From assembly GCF_048128805.1 (NCBI RefSeq), contig NC_136012.1:8068121-8132120 (forward strand): 64,000 bases of DNA, in the 5' to 3' direction. The notes below the pieces were generated by a model. It did not search any database and was not told the DNA's origin. It saw nothing but the letters and a program-made list of their open reading frames with translations. Shown here one piece after another: positions 48,349 to 59,542 of this stretch (the first letter of the stretch is position 1; every line of letters starts with the position of its first letter). Made by a program: the position numbers and the translations under genes. This stretch comes from Centroberyx gerrardi (taxonomy: Eukaryota > Chordata > Actinopteri > Beryciformes > Berycidae).

Positions 48349-49696
48349 TTAATGCAAAACTCAGTTCTCCCTCTGAAGTTACATCTGTGAGATAAATTTT
48401 CTGCAGCATATACAAACCACCAATGGTCAAGTTGTAGCTGCTTACGGCCGAAATACATGGGACACGGACGCGGCGCGACACGTCTGCGGCAGAATGCCCG
48501 CAGCTGAGCGCGTCCAGTATAATCAACTGAAGCTGCTACACTGACCACGGAAGCCGCGCGCACCCGCGCGGGCATCGCGTGGCTCATCTCTAGTTTTGCG
48601 CGTCTGGTCTATTTTTTCCCCTCTACGCGTGGCTACGCGGCCCTCAAACAGGTAAAAACTCCATAGAACTGTGTAAAAAACGAGTACAATCTGTTTAAAA
48701 ATGATTAAAATAAATACCTCATTGTACCAGAGGCAATGTGACGCAGCAGAGCAACCTTGTGGGTGTTTTTACATTGCACATTAAAATAAATCAATCAAAT
48801 CAATGTGTATCCATGATCCTGTAGTTAAAACGATCTAGTTAATTAATTCAGTACCAGTTAATATAGCCTACACTTCCAAACCCTGCATAACCAACTGCAT
48901 TATCACTTGGCAAAACTCAACTTGATATCTCCTCAAACCACGGCTGGCATGCAACCACACCTACAAAGACGAAGTCTGTGTAGCAGGTAAAGACCCTGCT
49001 CCGTCCGATTTCGGCCGTAAGCTGACTGGAGATAACCAAAACATTGTAAATATATTATAGCAGAATACAGAACTCTTCCATTTCCCTGAGTGATTCAAAG
49101 TTGTTTCCTACATCGTTGTATTTGCTCACACTGATGTGTATCCCTCATGAAAAAGACCTAATATTAATCCAATTCTACACAGACATCACAGCAAAACCAC
49201 AGGCCTACACTAAGTCCCTATATGAAGATTATATACCATAGGAGATAAAAATGCCATAAAGTATGTCCAATAAGGTCACTATACACTATAGGTTCCTATA
49301 CAAATACGATTCTTTTGGTTAAGGGCATTTCATTGTTCTGTGGACCCAGGTAGGGTAGCTAATGGTGATATTTCCACACTAATACAAATCAAATATATCC
49401 AACAGGTGTAGGCTACTGTATGTGCAGCCATAATAAATCATTTCAGTCACAACAGTCGCCCTACTGTAGATTGCACTGGTCCAATCCGACACCATGCAGC
49501 TTCTATACTCACCTGTCATGGTGAAGATTCCCACCACCAAGCTGATCCCACGGTTCCCCAGCAGAGTCATCTCGGTCCGGTCTCCCTGGCTCCTCTCCTC
49601 CACCCGCCTGGACTGGACCGAGGCCCAGATGCCGGTGCCCAGCACCAGCAGGTAGAAGAGCACCATCACCACCAGTCCTGGGATGTTCAGGCTCAT
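41536..49696 (-). CDS. slc5a7-like: High-affinity choline transporter 1-like (SLC5A7-like), copy 2
   Basis: This is the tandem paralogue of the gene at 23990-32759, with the same eight exons and phases: 49696-49513, 48245-48132, 47092-46937, 43817-43669, 43464-43321, 42734-42581, 42401-42184 and 42084-41536 (555 residues, frame intact). Exons 1 and 7 are identical in nucleotides to copy 1, and exon 8 differs at only two residues (R/H in VQHSPIRT and R/Q in KTQRPP). Exons 2 and 3 differ more: '[14 protein letters not shown]' against '[14 protein letters not shown]', and '[13 protein letters not shown]' against '[13 protein letters not shown]'. These changes lie in early membrane spans and could alter substrate handling; that is inference. 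Intron 3 holds a Penelope pair and a TA microsatellite, intron 2 a 25-base C run, and intron 1 a CA microsatellite and an inverted-repeat element not found in copy 1. Confidence 0.9.
44850..44901. repeat. (TA)n microsatellite
   Basis: About 50 bp of TA in intron 3 of slc5a7-like copy 2, not present at the matching place in copy 1. Confidence 0.95.
45413..46085 (-). mobile_element. Penelope-like retroelement 3' part, minus strand, endonuclease core deleted
   Basis: The minus-strand frame reads from '[11 protein letters not shown]' through '[17 protein letters not shown]', the stretch that leads into the GIY-YIG endonuclease of Penelope/Neptune elements. It then jumps after CNLYY to the end of the domain (about 45820, '[25 protein letters not shown]' in pieces), so the catalytic core is missing. 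Sequence from about 45413 to 45819 is the 3' end and 3' UTR. It is joined head-to-head at about 46085 to a plus-strand piece. Confidence 0.8.
46086..46621 (+). mobile_element. Penelope-like retroelement 3' part, plus strand, 5'-truncated in the endonuclease
   Basis: The plus-strand frame (about 46086-46316) reads '[20 protein letters not shown]...' through '[12 protein letters not shown]', the C-terminal half of the GIY-YIG endonuclease, followed by about 300 bp of 3' UTR. Bases 46214-46621 are the near-perfect reverse complement of 45413-45819. The two pieces together contain the two ends of the endonuclease on opposite strands, and neither is complete. Confidence 0.8.
47210..47234. repeat. 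C homopolymer, 25 bases
   Basis: The C run lies in intron 2 of slc5a7-like copy 2; copy 1 has no such run at the matching place. Confidence 0.95.
48271..48346. repeat. (CA)n microsatellite
   Basis: A pure CA run of about 76 bp just upstream, on the transcribed strand, of exon 2 of copy 2. Copy 1 has only a short ACACACAC there (about 32071-32082). Confidence 0.95.
48442..49020. mobile_element. Inverted-repeat DNA element specific to copy 2
   Basis: The ends are TTACGGCCGAAAT and ATTTCGGCCGTAA, perfect inverted repeats of 13 bp, around a 579-bp interior whose left part is CpG-rich. Copy 1 reads straight across the site (around 32139-32150), so this is an insertion after the duplication. There is no transposase frame. 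A CTG on both sides may be a 3-bp target duplication. Confidence 0.75.
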
Positions 49697-49720
49697 GTTG
49701 GCAGAGTCTGACTGACTGCC

Positions 49721-51055
49721 TCACTGGCTCACTGGAGGAAACACACGATTAGCTACGTTGGAACAAGAAGAACCAGTTTCCACTGAAAAAAAATAACCAC
49801 TTACTAGGTTTCCACTCTCCATTTTATCAATACCTGCAAGGGAAATCAGGGCTTATGTTTTTTTATTTTTATTTTTATTTTTTTTAGCGTGAATCTATCT
49901 TCGAACAATTGTTGACGCTACAGAAGTGAGTGATGAAAAACTACGAGGCTGTTATATCAAGGCCAGGACTACGGAAAAGGATTAGGGCCATATTCTGAGT
50001 TAAAGTCAGAATTCTGAATTTAAAATCAGAACTGAAATACATTTTTAAAATATGGCCCTAATCCTCTTCCATACAGGTGTAGCACTCGTGTCACTGTATC
50101 ACAGGCAACTATAATAAACTTTATTTATATAGTAACTATAAGCCACTGGACCAGTTCTAGGTTCGAAGGAGTGATTGAGTTAAATAAAATAGTAGACCAG
50201 AGACCAGAGACCAGAGACTCACATTTTGATTGGATCGCGCCCCTTGTTACGTATGAAAGTCATTTTTAATCCCACAACCACAAAAAACGGTTCCTAAATT
50301 CATTGTCAGAGTTTAGTGACGTTTTCACACTCAAAGATGACAAAAATAGCCATTTTAATGAGTGATTGAATATCATCACTGTCAGGTGTTTGTATTGCCA
50401 AAATGTCAACTTTTCAGGTTCTAAGAAAAACAGCCATGGTTTAACTAGATAACAACGCATTTTGACATTATCCGATGGGTTTTAAAAGGGTCTCATAAGT
50501 GCAGGAGGTCGGGGAATTTTCTCAACCCATAGAGAAGCATGGAACCCTTCGACTGAAGTGAAAATATTAAAATCACCAAAATTTGGGTTACAAGGTTTTT
50601 ATATGACAACAGTGATATTTTCGCCCCTCCTGTTATGTTAGCAAATCTGTTGCATCTCTTTATCTCTTGACCCGGAATGGCTGAACCAGCTCAGCAGTCA
50701 CAATACATATTTTATTCCCCAATAGTAATTTACCTTATTTAACCCAACTCGTCACCCATCGGTTTTTTGTATTTCATAGTCCATACAGACTGTATTTCCT
50801 TTATGATACATCACTCATTTTCATTAGAAAACACACATTTTGCAGCATCTTATTGATTATATTGACTGTAATAGATGTAGGATGCATATTTCGTATTTGA
50901 CTATGTCTAGTATGTGTGCACTTTACAGATATTTTGTCTTGATATAATTGACTTGACATAATCGAGGCATACACAACATTTATGCTACAGAGGTGTGTGT
51001 CTGTGTGCGTGTGTGTATACAACCTGAACCATGTGTTCACAGGAGACAATATTTG

Positions 51056-51087
<32 letters not shown>

Positions 51088-52384
51088 TTGACCCATCTGG
51101 ACAATGATTCACATGAGAAAGTTTGCATATCCAAATTTCTTGACCAATGGGTCAAATTTGACCTCTAGTATAATCTTTGGACCCACATGGTGTAGAGACT
51201 TTATAAAATTATTTATGTGGACAATGTTTCACTTTTTGTAATGGGGTGGCCACTCAAAATTTCATGCAGAAAAAATAAAATATATGGGGTTTTCACTGCT
51301 GTTTAAGTCAGAAACTGACTGAAACAAACTAACTTTTGTTAATGTCTCATTAAATTATTGCATCAGAGCTACGAGTGTGCGGCTACTTTCACCATTTTTA
51401 TGCTTGTTTTCGCTGGCCAGCACCTCATCACTACAGGTGTGCGTTTCACCTACTTTAAGTCAGAAACTGATCAATTTTGACCCTGACATAATAGGAGGGT
51501 TAAGACACAAAATGCTGTGCTCACATTCAAAACTTTAAATCACATGCTCAAATGTCAGAATGCAACCACCTCAGATACAATACAATGTTCAAATGCTTCT
51601 TACCAGATATGCAGATAGCTCAGTCAATGCAACATGTGTTTTCAGTCATGCCTCATTACTTCGGTTGTGTTACATTTCTTAATATTATGACTATTCCATG
51701 ATGAGCCCGCAGTACTTGTCCTAGTGATAACCTATCTGTCACAAACACATCTTCATAGTGTCAGCTGTGTCAGTGCCAGCCTTAATCAACACTGCCCTTC
51801 ACGGTCTCCTCTGCTGTGTCAGTTGCACATCGGCTCCTTGCTCTGTAGTTGTATGATTTACTCAAACACCCCGTCATTCACAAACACTAATCCTAGTGCA
51901 CATATGTACACGTAGCCACAAATACACACACGCACCCAAACATACACACATTACATCATCAGCTATCTTCCATCACTCAGCCCTCAGACACTGTTTCCAA
52001 GCTATATTTGTTCTTGTCCTATTACTACATGAGCACAAAACGGTATGCTAGCTTATCTTTGTTTAATATATAAGTCAGTGTTACAACTCCTCTGTGTGCA
52101 TGTATGTACCTTTCTGTGAAAACGTCATCTTCCATTAAAACTTTGGTCAACTTTCATGCTGCTTCCTGTTCCTCATCCTGACCACATTTGTACAGTTACA
52201 TTCTCATTACCATTTTTCATCTTTTAGTGATCCCACCTTCTCCCTAACTTAGCGAGCAACTTCCTAATACTGTGATAAAAATGGGTCATATAATGGATCC
52301 TCAGAGAAGAGAATTAGTTTGACTCGTGGGCTCAATGAACCTTCAACACAATGTCACAACAGGTGTGTTTTTTATGCTGTAAAG
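49721..52384. other. Upstream region of slc5a7-like copy 2
   Basis: No coding exon is recognised. It contains a dispersed repeat (about 50430-50660), a GT microsatellite (about 51059-51086) and segments that align with the region upstream of copy 1 (50900-51250 and 52050-52250). Confidence 0.55.
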
Positions 52385-53220
52385 CTAGTCCTACCCACAG
52401 TGAAGTACAGGGCTTTTGTTAATGGCATGTGTAGAAAAGGCTCTGGCAGAGCACCCGTTAACGAGCCAATAAATCGCCATAGCAACCCCAGCCCAGGCAG
52501 GCTCTGAAAATCCCCCGTGCCACGCAGCAGACAGCCTCTTCAGATGGTCACTTCAAGGACTTAAAACTGAGTAAACTTTACCTGTTGTGTGCATAGATGA
52601 CCAAATGTAAGTAGAATGTGTCAGTTAACAGTTATGGAAATTGGTGTAAGGTTAAATTGATGTTAAGGAGATAATTATATTGAGTTGGACCCACATTGCC
52701 TGTTTGTTGCTTGGTGTTTGCTTGCGCTAGTCTGAGCTATGGTTAGAGAGCCTTGTTAAGTTTAATAACTAAGCTATGTGGAACTTGTTAGCCTTCATGT
52801 TGCACACCCAGTATTTTGATGAGAGATGTATCCATGTTGTGTGGACTTTTCCCTCACCGCTACCTACTGAGAGTTACTTTATGTTTTTCATGCTGATTAC
52901 CTTATTACTATTTGGATAGTAATTCTCGTGCATTCCTTGTTTAATTCCATTAGTAATGATAATTACTCTCCTGTTTTAGACCACACACAAACCCACCATC
53001 ACATCCCTGTATTGTGGCATGCCGATGGATAGGATGGAGAGACTATAAGCAATTGTTGTGCCTATGTACCTGATGCCTTAAACCTTCAGTAAAGTTCTAT
53101 GCATCGAAGTCCAGTCTCCGTGTCCTGACCCGACACCCAATATTGGTGAACACTCCTGAGCCAGCTAAATAGTTCAGTACAGCATGACAGCCCAGGTCAG
53201 ACTGCCTCTATCACACCAAC
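52385..53220 (-). pseudogene. Decayed exon 2 of a further slc5a7-like gene (unit 2), split by an LTR
   Basis: The two halves (52385-52429 and 53182-53220) match the exon 2 pattern (CACAGTGAAGTACAGGGC and ATGACAGCCCAGGTCAG) and the homologous remnant at 34795-34890. The gap is a 752-bp LTR insertion. The frame is broken even without it. Confidence 0.75.
52430..53181. mobile_element. Solo LTR, 752 bp, with 5-bp target-site duplication
   Basis: The insert begins TGTAGAAAAGG and ends TTCAGTACA, the TG...CA form of LTRs. It is flanked on both sides by GCATG (52425-52429 and 53182-53186). The empty site is kept in the intact exon 2 copies (GGCATGACAGCCC). There is no internal region, so it is a solo LTR left by recombination. 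The family was not identified. Confidence 0.8.
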
Positions 53221-53459
53221 ATTAGTCATGTTGAAAACCTCTTGTTCATTGCTCTTTGGGTAATTTGAGATATTCTGTTTTGATGAGATTGTTTTTTTGT
53301 TTGTTGACATGATTAGATAATAACTACTTTAGTATTGAATTTTGCATTAACAGTTTTGCACATTGAAATTCAAATTACAGTTTTTTGATATCAAGTTGAT
53401 ATAGACCCAAATAACAGTATGAAATGGAGTAGCTAATATAAAGATTTTTGTTACCATGT

Positions 53460-53515
53460 TGATGCTCATGTCTGTTCGGTCTCTCTGGCTCCTCTTCTCT
53501 TCCAGGAACCCACAG
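53460..53515 (-). pseudogene. Fragment of exon 1 of a further slc5a7-like gene
   Basis: The segment with TGTTCGGTCTCTCTGGCTCC resembles exon 1 at 32636-32665 and 49573-49605 (CGGTCCGGTCTCCCTGGCTCC), in the same orientation. Only about 40-55 bp remain. Together with the exon 2 remnant it gives the correct order for a decayed minus-strand gene. Confidence 0.55.
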
Positions 53516-53714
53516 GTAGAAATCTTTGCCTGGCAGACTGCCAGAGAAGATAAATATATGGAAGACATGCTGGACAGTAATGTTATTTATGACAGTGTGA
53601 ATGTGACTTATACTGTATGCTCCATTTGTTTTCTAGATTGCCCAGGTATTTTGACCCGCCCTTACCTATCCACTTTATTTAAACTTTGCTGTTCACACAA
53701 ACACATGGACTAGG

Positions 53715-54000
53715 GGTTTGACCAGTATGGGGTTTTTGAAGGCTGATACTGATATTTTGACACCTAAAAATTACAAGTAATCCAGTGTGTCCCCCAGAAT
53801 TGTATTCTTGTCAGGGTGGAAAAGCCTCTGAAGCAGCATGTAGACCATCATGGGACACTAAAACTCCATTGAAACCCAGGCTGTTTAAATAATTTTAGGG
53901 TTAGCAGCTCTTTAAGGCAGAGGCAGCTCTTTAAATGGCATATTGATAAGTAATATGCATTTCTGAAGCTGAAACATTTGTTTATTTTTCATTAGAGTGG
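53715..54000 (-). repeat. Dispersed repeat related to 18.6-19.4 kb
   Basis: The part at about 53785-53880 is the imperfect reverse complement of 19195-19290 (compare GACACTAAAACTCCATTGAA with its counterpart). This is a second copy of the repeat found downstream of the DACT-like gene. No coding capacity. Confidence 0.65.
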
Positions 54001-54715
54001 TCCATTGGAAGTTGGATCCATTTTCCTTGACTTGACATTTGCTTTAGCACTGGCTCTGGGAAATCCAATGCAGTGGGAAATTTCATATATAAGGATGATG
54101 AATGAAAAATGCAGATTATTTTGTTTTACCTCACTTTTTTCATCTTATATCAGCATCTTGACTATTTTCAAGTACAGTTGGATGTTCTAACTGAAATGAA
54201 ACAATGAACTGTTGCTGATTTATCAATGCAATCTATCAATCCATCTAACCCTGACATGTCATGCCATGTATAATATAAGATTTTATCTCCTCCTGTTGAG
54301 TCAGGTAAGGTATTTACAAAGGTCCATCAGCTACAGCTAATGTGCATCCATCAGAAGCTTGTCAGACTGTCGTCATTGGCAGACATGTCAGGTTGTCATT
54401 GCACTGGGTAATTACTCCACCTTGAGTAATCCATTCCAGTTTTACTAGGTAAGCATCCCTATCCTACACAGCCTGCCTCAGTTTTCATCCTTCATCACTA
54501 TATCTGCGACTTGTAAATGTCACAGATTTGTGAAAGGATCCAAAATTCTGGCACTCATCAGTCAGCTCCAGGCTTGTCTCAACCAACAGAGCATGGGCAG
54601 GTGACCAACAGCCTCTGGTGTATTCAGGAAACATCGCTGGCATTGTATTTACCGCATTCCTTCTTTTGACAGTCAGGGCTATACCGCTATCTACAATCAC
54701 TGTAGACTTACCCTG
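54001..54715. other. Intergenic, nothing recognised
   Basis: Only short open frames (up to 71 codons) without family similarity are present. No repeat structure was noticed. Confidence 0.4.
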
Positions 54716-54895
54716 ACCCAGTGGTTGTCAATGCTGGTCTTCAGCACCCAGGGTGCTGCTGCTTTTCTATCCTACCAGGTAGTTAATTGCAGTCACCTGG
54801 TGTCCCAGGTGTAAATCAGTCCCTGATTAGATGGGTAGAATGAAAACCAGCAGGACTCTAGGTCCTGAGGACGAGGACTGAGAACCAATGTCTAG
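54716..54895. mobile_element. Short hAT-like MITE
   Basis: The ends CCAGTGGTTGTCAATGC and GGACTGAGAACCAATG pair imperfectly as inverted repeats, in the style of common fish non-autonomous hAT elements. The interior has the 'CACCTGGTGTCCCAGGTGTAA' palindromic centre. No clean 8-bp duplication was found. Confidence 0.5.
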
Positions 54896-55061
54896 GCCTG
54901 TGCCAATATGAAAATTTCATAGTACGATTATCTTGGCCAAAATTATCTCAATATACAATATTATCTCGATAATTATTGAAAACCTTAAAAACAGTACTAT
55001 ATGCTTCAATTACTTAAAAACGAATTTGTCATATCAATCACAAGACATTTTAATCTAGAAC

Positions 55062-57506
55062 ATGTAGCAGAACCAGGTCTCCACAGCACAAAATGGACCC
55101 TTGAGTAACATTCTTTCCCAGGAACAAAAATGACCCTTCACCTTTAAAGCTACAAAAGTGTCACCTTGACGCTGACCAAGTCTAAGGGGGATCTCCTCCA
55201 CCAATCAGACAACTCTTCTGAAATGTACAAGTTTTATCTACAAGCCACATCAGACTGCAGACCAGGATCTCCCTCAGACACACAGACTCACACAAAATAA
55301 GATTTCTTTTTATCTGGACCAGAAGACAGAGTTCTATTGAAATGATGTTGGACAATTAGTCACATTAGATAATTAAATACATTTTGTTACCAAAAGGATC
55401 AGGAATTGCTTTCTCCCTTCTCTTTTTAGTTCTGTAGGAAACCCCACCTTTCTGGATAGAGCCATAAAAGTCGTAAATCCATAAATTCTTTTCATTCTTG
55501 TATTTCCTAATGTCTCCAATGAGTTTTTAGAATAGTGTGAATTATATACTAAATTGGTTAATCATATGCTTAAGTTTTTTAATTATCCTCCCAATAGTTG
55601 GACCCAGTTATTCCCCTGGGACACACTGCTACCTAAGGTCTGATTATATTTACCCATTCTTGGCCCCCACATCGATAATTATATTTCTATTTCTATTATG
55701 TTCTATTTCACCAAAGTTACTATGTATTTGTGATTTAAATATTAAGATTATAAAGAATGTATCTAGGCTATTCTGCTAAAGCAACTCAGTTCACTGCAAA
55801 GTTTGAACAGTAAAAGTTTTATTGTCTAATCATGTTTCATGTAATGGTTTTATGCAATCCATAAGTGTTTGTTTACAGGTTTCATAATGTTCACCGATTG
55901 ACAACAGTAATTGGTTGAGTATGTAAAATCCAAACGCGTTATTCTAAATCTTTATCATTACATAGGCTAGTTACTAAAGTACCGTAGTTGAGAGAGATAT
56001 CCTCTTGTGTCACGGGCGTTGCCTGTCTCCAGAACAAAGAAATGTAGGCGGAATCTCCAAAACCGCGCGAAGCATCTTTTTACACTGCAAAACCCCGCCT
56101 TGGAATTCGGAAAAACTGTAAAACTCTGAGTTCTTTGTCACCTTGGGCGCTTCATGCCTCGAGCTTCATGCCGAAAGCTACGATGCCGATCCAAACTTAG
56201 AGAACTAAGTGCTTCACGCCCTAATTTAATGAATATATTAAGACTCTCAAACTTATAAACACAAAAAAAATCGTATTCTTGTTTCTTTGTATACTACTAT
56301 GCTGAGCACATGTCTGCAGTGTTTGTATATTTGAATGTTTTTTTCAATAAAGATAAAAAATAAAAAATAAAAATAAAAAGTGCTTCACGCCCCGAGCTCT
56401 ATGCCGGAGGCCACGAACGCCGACACCAACGCCAAGACTTAGCAGGAGCGGAGATTCAGATCTCGCTGCCTTGTAGCTACTCTGTCACTAATGTGATCCT
56501 GCTTTTTTACAAGCCGTTCATACTAGGAAGTTGAGCCTCGCTTTTTAATAGATATCATCACCAGAACCGCGAAGACTGTTACAAAGTTATTTTAAGAACG
56601 AGTTGTTAATCCGTTAATTAGTAAAAGTTAGAGAAGCCAGAAGCTCCAGTCAACTCTCTCAGCTGACCACCGACCAGCCTGCCGAAGCCTCCTGCTCCAT
56701 CCTGCCTGGAGTCCGGTCGACAGCGGAAAGCCAGTCGCAAGGACATCCACCTGAAAGAGCGTCTTTTTCAGAAGACCCGCTCCCACTCCATCGTTTGCCG
56801 TTGCCAGGCGACCCGACTATTGCCGAGTTTACCAGACTCGCTGATCTTCGGGAAACCTGATTCTACACGGTCGAAACCTCCTGATGGACCCGGCAAGTAG
56901 GCTGAAACATTTTCCATGTCTTTCTGCTGAGAGTTGATGCAAAAGCTTTACTAAAATTAGGCTATCACTTAATCCAATCAGGAAAGTTAGTATAGTCTGA
57001 TTGATCCCTTAGAGCGACCCGCCTCGTTTCTCCGGTTTATTGATCTAAATTGACATAACACTATTTACTGTTGCCAATAATTCTCATTTCATTTTCATTC
57101 CAATATTCCTTTCCTTCTCATTTTATTTTCATTTCATTCTCATTTCATTATTCAACCTATAGTTTAGTGTTTTATTCTGGTATCATCTGTCCATTTGTCA
57201 CACATTTCCCCCGTTTCATGTATTAGATGGTTTGTTTGTTTGTCTATCTAGTAGGTAGTTAATAAATATATTCATTCACTATAAAGTTGGTTGTTCTGTA
57301 TTTCCTTCTCTGCAGAGAAAAGTAATCCCTGAACTGAAAAGATCTCATGATCTTCAGATTGATGACTGATTAGTATAGCCAAGTAAAGGTCTGTTTTTCC
57401 TTCATCTATGAAGGTGGTGCCCCTACGAGTGTAGTTTGATATCTTGATCAAAGTTTCATATTTCCATACCTTTACTAAATTCGATATTTTCGACTCTACA
57501 CGCTAC
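55062..57506. mobile_element. Putative long solo LTR
   Basis: The stretch begins TGTAGCAGAACC and ends ...GACTCTACACGCTACA. AACA flanks it on both sides, a possible 4-bp target duplication. An AATAAATA lies at about 57262, followed by a TCTGTATTTCC stretch as in LTR R regions. No coding frame is present. An LTR of 2.4 kb is unusually long and the boundaries are tentative. A small LINE tail is nested inside it. Confidence 0.4.
56222..56377 (+). mobile_element. LINE 3' tail with 15-bp target-site duplication
   Basis: A 156-bp insert ends in CAATAAAGATAAAAAATAAA and is flanked by identical copies of AAGTGCTTCACGCCC (56207-56221 and 56378-56392). This is the mark of a severely 5'-truncated non-LTR insertion. 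Confidence 0.85.
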
Positions 57507-57539
57507 AAACATATGTAAAATATTGATGTAAAATAAGTG

Positions 57540-57955
57540 GCCAAAACCACGGGTGAATTTTGAAGCCAATAAGGAAAAGTGGCTGAAAGCTGCAGTTCCT
57601 CTACCGTCCACTAGGGTCGGCTCCAAAAAGACTCGCCTAACTCCATTCATGTCTATGGGACCACGGCACAACTTCTCACTCAAAATATAAAGTCAATAAT
57701 TTTTTTCGACAAGAGGTTGTGGTCTCAGTAGCTAATTTCACTTCTTCTAATATGTGTTCATTTGGCGATTTTCAAAATAACTGCGTCATTAACGGGATAT
57801 AACGGTTATAAAACGGGGTAATTTTCCGAGTGACTGACAGGTCGCCTGTCCAGTGATCGCGCAGCTCGCCGATCACGGACCAATAGCAGGCGGCGCTGGT
57901 TGGGTGACGTCACACTAACTACGTCCATATTTTTTTTTACAGTCAAATGTAAAAT
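57540..57955. repeat. Common fish dispersed repeat (non-autonomous)
   Basis: The segment contains phrases such as CATGTCTATGGGACC, TGACGTCACACTAACTACG and CCATATTTTTTTTTACAGTC, which are typical of abundant fish non-autonomous elements. No coding capacity. The class was not fixed. Confidence 0.45.
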
Positions 57956-58137
57956 ATGTATGATGTAATTATGATGTAAAATATTTGACTTTTTTTCTTA
58001 AAAACAAAATTATAAAATGCTGGTTTAGCTTATAAAAACTATAAGGATAGTTTTAAACAACATATAAAAATCAAATTAACAGCATCTAAAATAAAGTCAA
58101 ATGAGTCTCAAAAAAAGTTACCAGCCTGCATCCAACC

Positions 58138-58908
58138 GAGGGGGGTCTGGCTGCAGACCTCCACTGTCAGGCCAATCTCCGCTGTCAGGCCAGCTCCTCA
58201 GGTCTCTTCGTCAGTTATTTTGAACTCCCAGTACCCTCTCAAGCTGAAGTTCTGTGAAACTCGCCACAATTTCATTTCCAGCCTTGTCGTCTAAGCGCAT
58301 TTTCTTTTCAAAATAAAAGCCCCGCGAGGCTGCCACAAAAAACACGGTTGTGAGTTGTGAAATCTCCCCAATTAATGATTTGGCAAAATGTTTAGGGGGA
58401 CAACGTAGGCTATATCATGACTCTCTTATGATTTGGGGATAGTGCTAACCGGGAGAGATGAAATATCAGAACAATAGAAGTTGCAGATATCTTATCCTTC
58501 CCCTCCGTTTCTAGCTGATGTTTTCATTAATTTTGTTTACTGCTTGTTTTCATTCATTCATGCATTCGCTTAATTATTCACACGTACAAAAAAAATGCAT
58601 TAGACACATCATTTCAAACAAAAACATTGATTAACCGACCTACAACAACGTCGGAAAAAGACAGTAGTGGCCATAGAGATATAACACCTCTATGGTAGTG
58701 GCATTGTCCTGACAGCGGAGGTAAAGAGAGCAATTAAAATAACCAACGATGAAGAAGAATGTTGGGCTGCGTCATTAGAATGAGAGAAGAAGAGACCTGA
58801 GCGTGGAGCTGGCTTGACTCCTTGGCCTGACCATGGATGTATTAAACTAGGGCCTGACAGCGGAGGTTAGCTTGACAGTGGAGGTCTGCAGCCAGACCCT
58901 TTTTGGGG
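58138..58908. mobile_element. Inverted-repeat element, about 770 bp
   Basis: The left arm (GGGTCTGGCTGCAGACCTCC...CCGCTGTCAGGCC, about 58140-58195) pairs with the right arm (GGCCTGACAGCGGAGG...GTCTGCAGCCAGACCC, about 58852-58902). The motif CTGACAGCGGAGGT also occurs in the interior near 58709. No transposase frame. Confidence 0.65.
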
Positions 58909-59542
58909 GGGTGATCCAACCAGCAACATGAATATAACAACTATAACAAAGAGCGATTAGTCTTCTCAGACACAAAGATAAAGGCTTTAGTTCCGTAAGG
59001 ATTGCCTGAAGAGCACAGACTTGTACAGATTCTTGATGTCTCAAACCTGCTGACTTTCAAGTTAGTTGTCAGGGCGACCAAATCCATATCATGCCTCAAT
59101 ATTTTCATAAGGCAAATTTAATGAACACATTTCAAGGTGAAATGTTGAGCAATGGAATATAGCGATACTGTCTCAGGCATTCATCAGTTTTTCATTGGAT
59201 TGAACTAATTAGATGACTGTGTTGGGTAAAGTAGTTTCGTTCTGGACAATACATGATGCTGTTTTATCAACTAATGACAGTTCAATGGGATTACATCTTG
59301 GGAAGGACTGTGGCCTTTCAAAGACGTTGTGCTTTGTTAGAGTCAGTTAAAGATTGCATCATTGTAAACAAAATGGCTCTTGTGTCTCCAGTCTGCCAGC
59401 TGGTTAGTCAATCAGTTCCTGAAGTCCGGTCTTGTCAGGCTCATCCTCCCATTCAACTCGATTTGTTTGACCTGCTGAACACTATTTGCATAAAAACTGC
59501 TTCCCTCCACATGAAACATCTGTAACATTTCAGCTTCAATCC

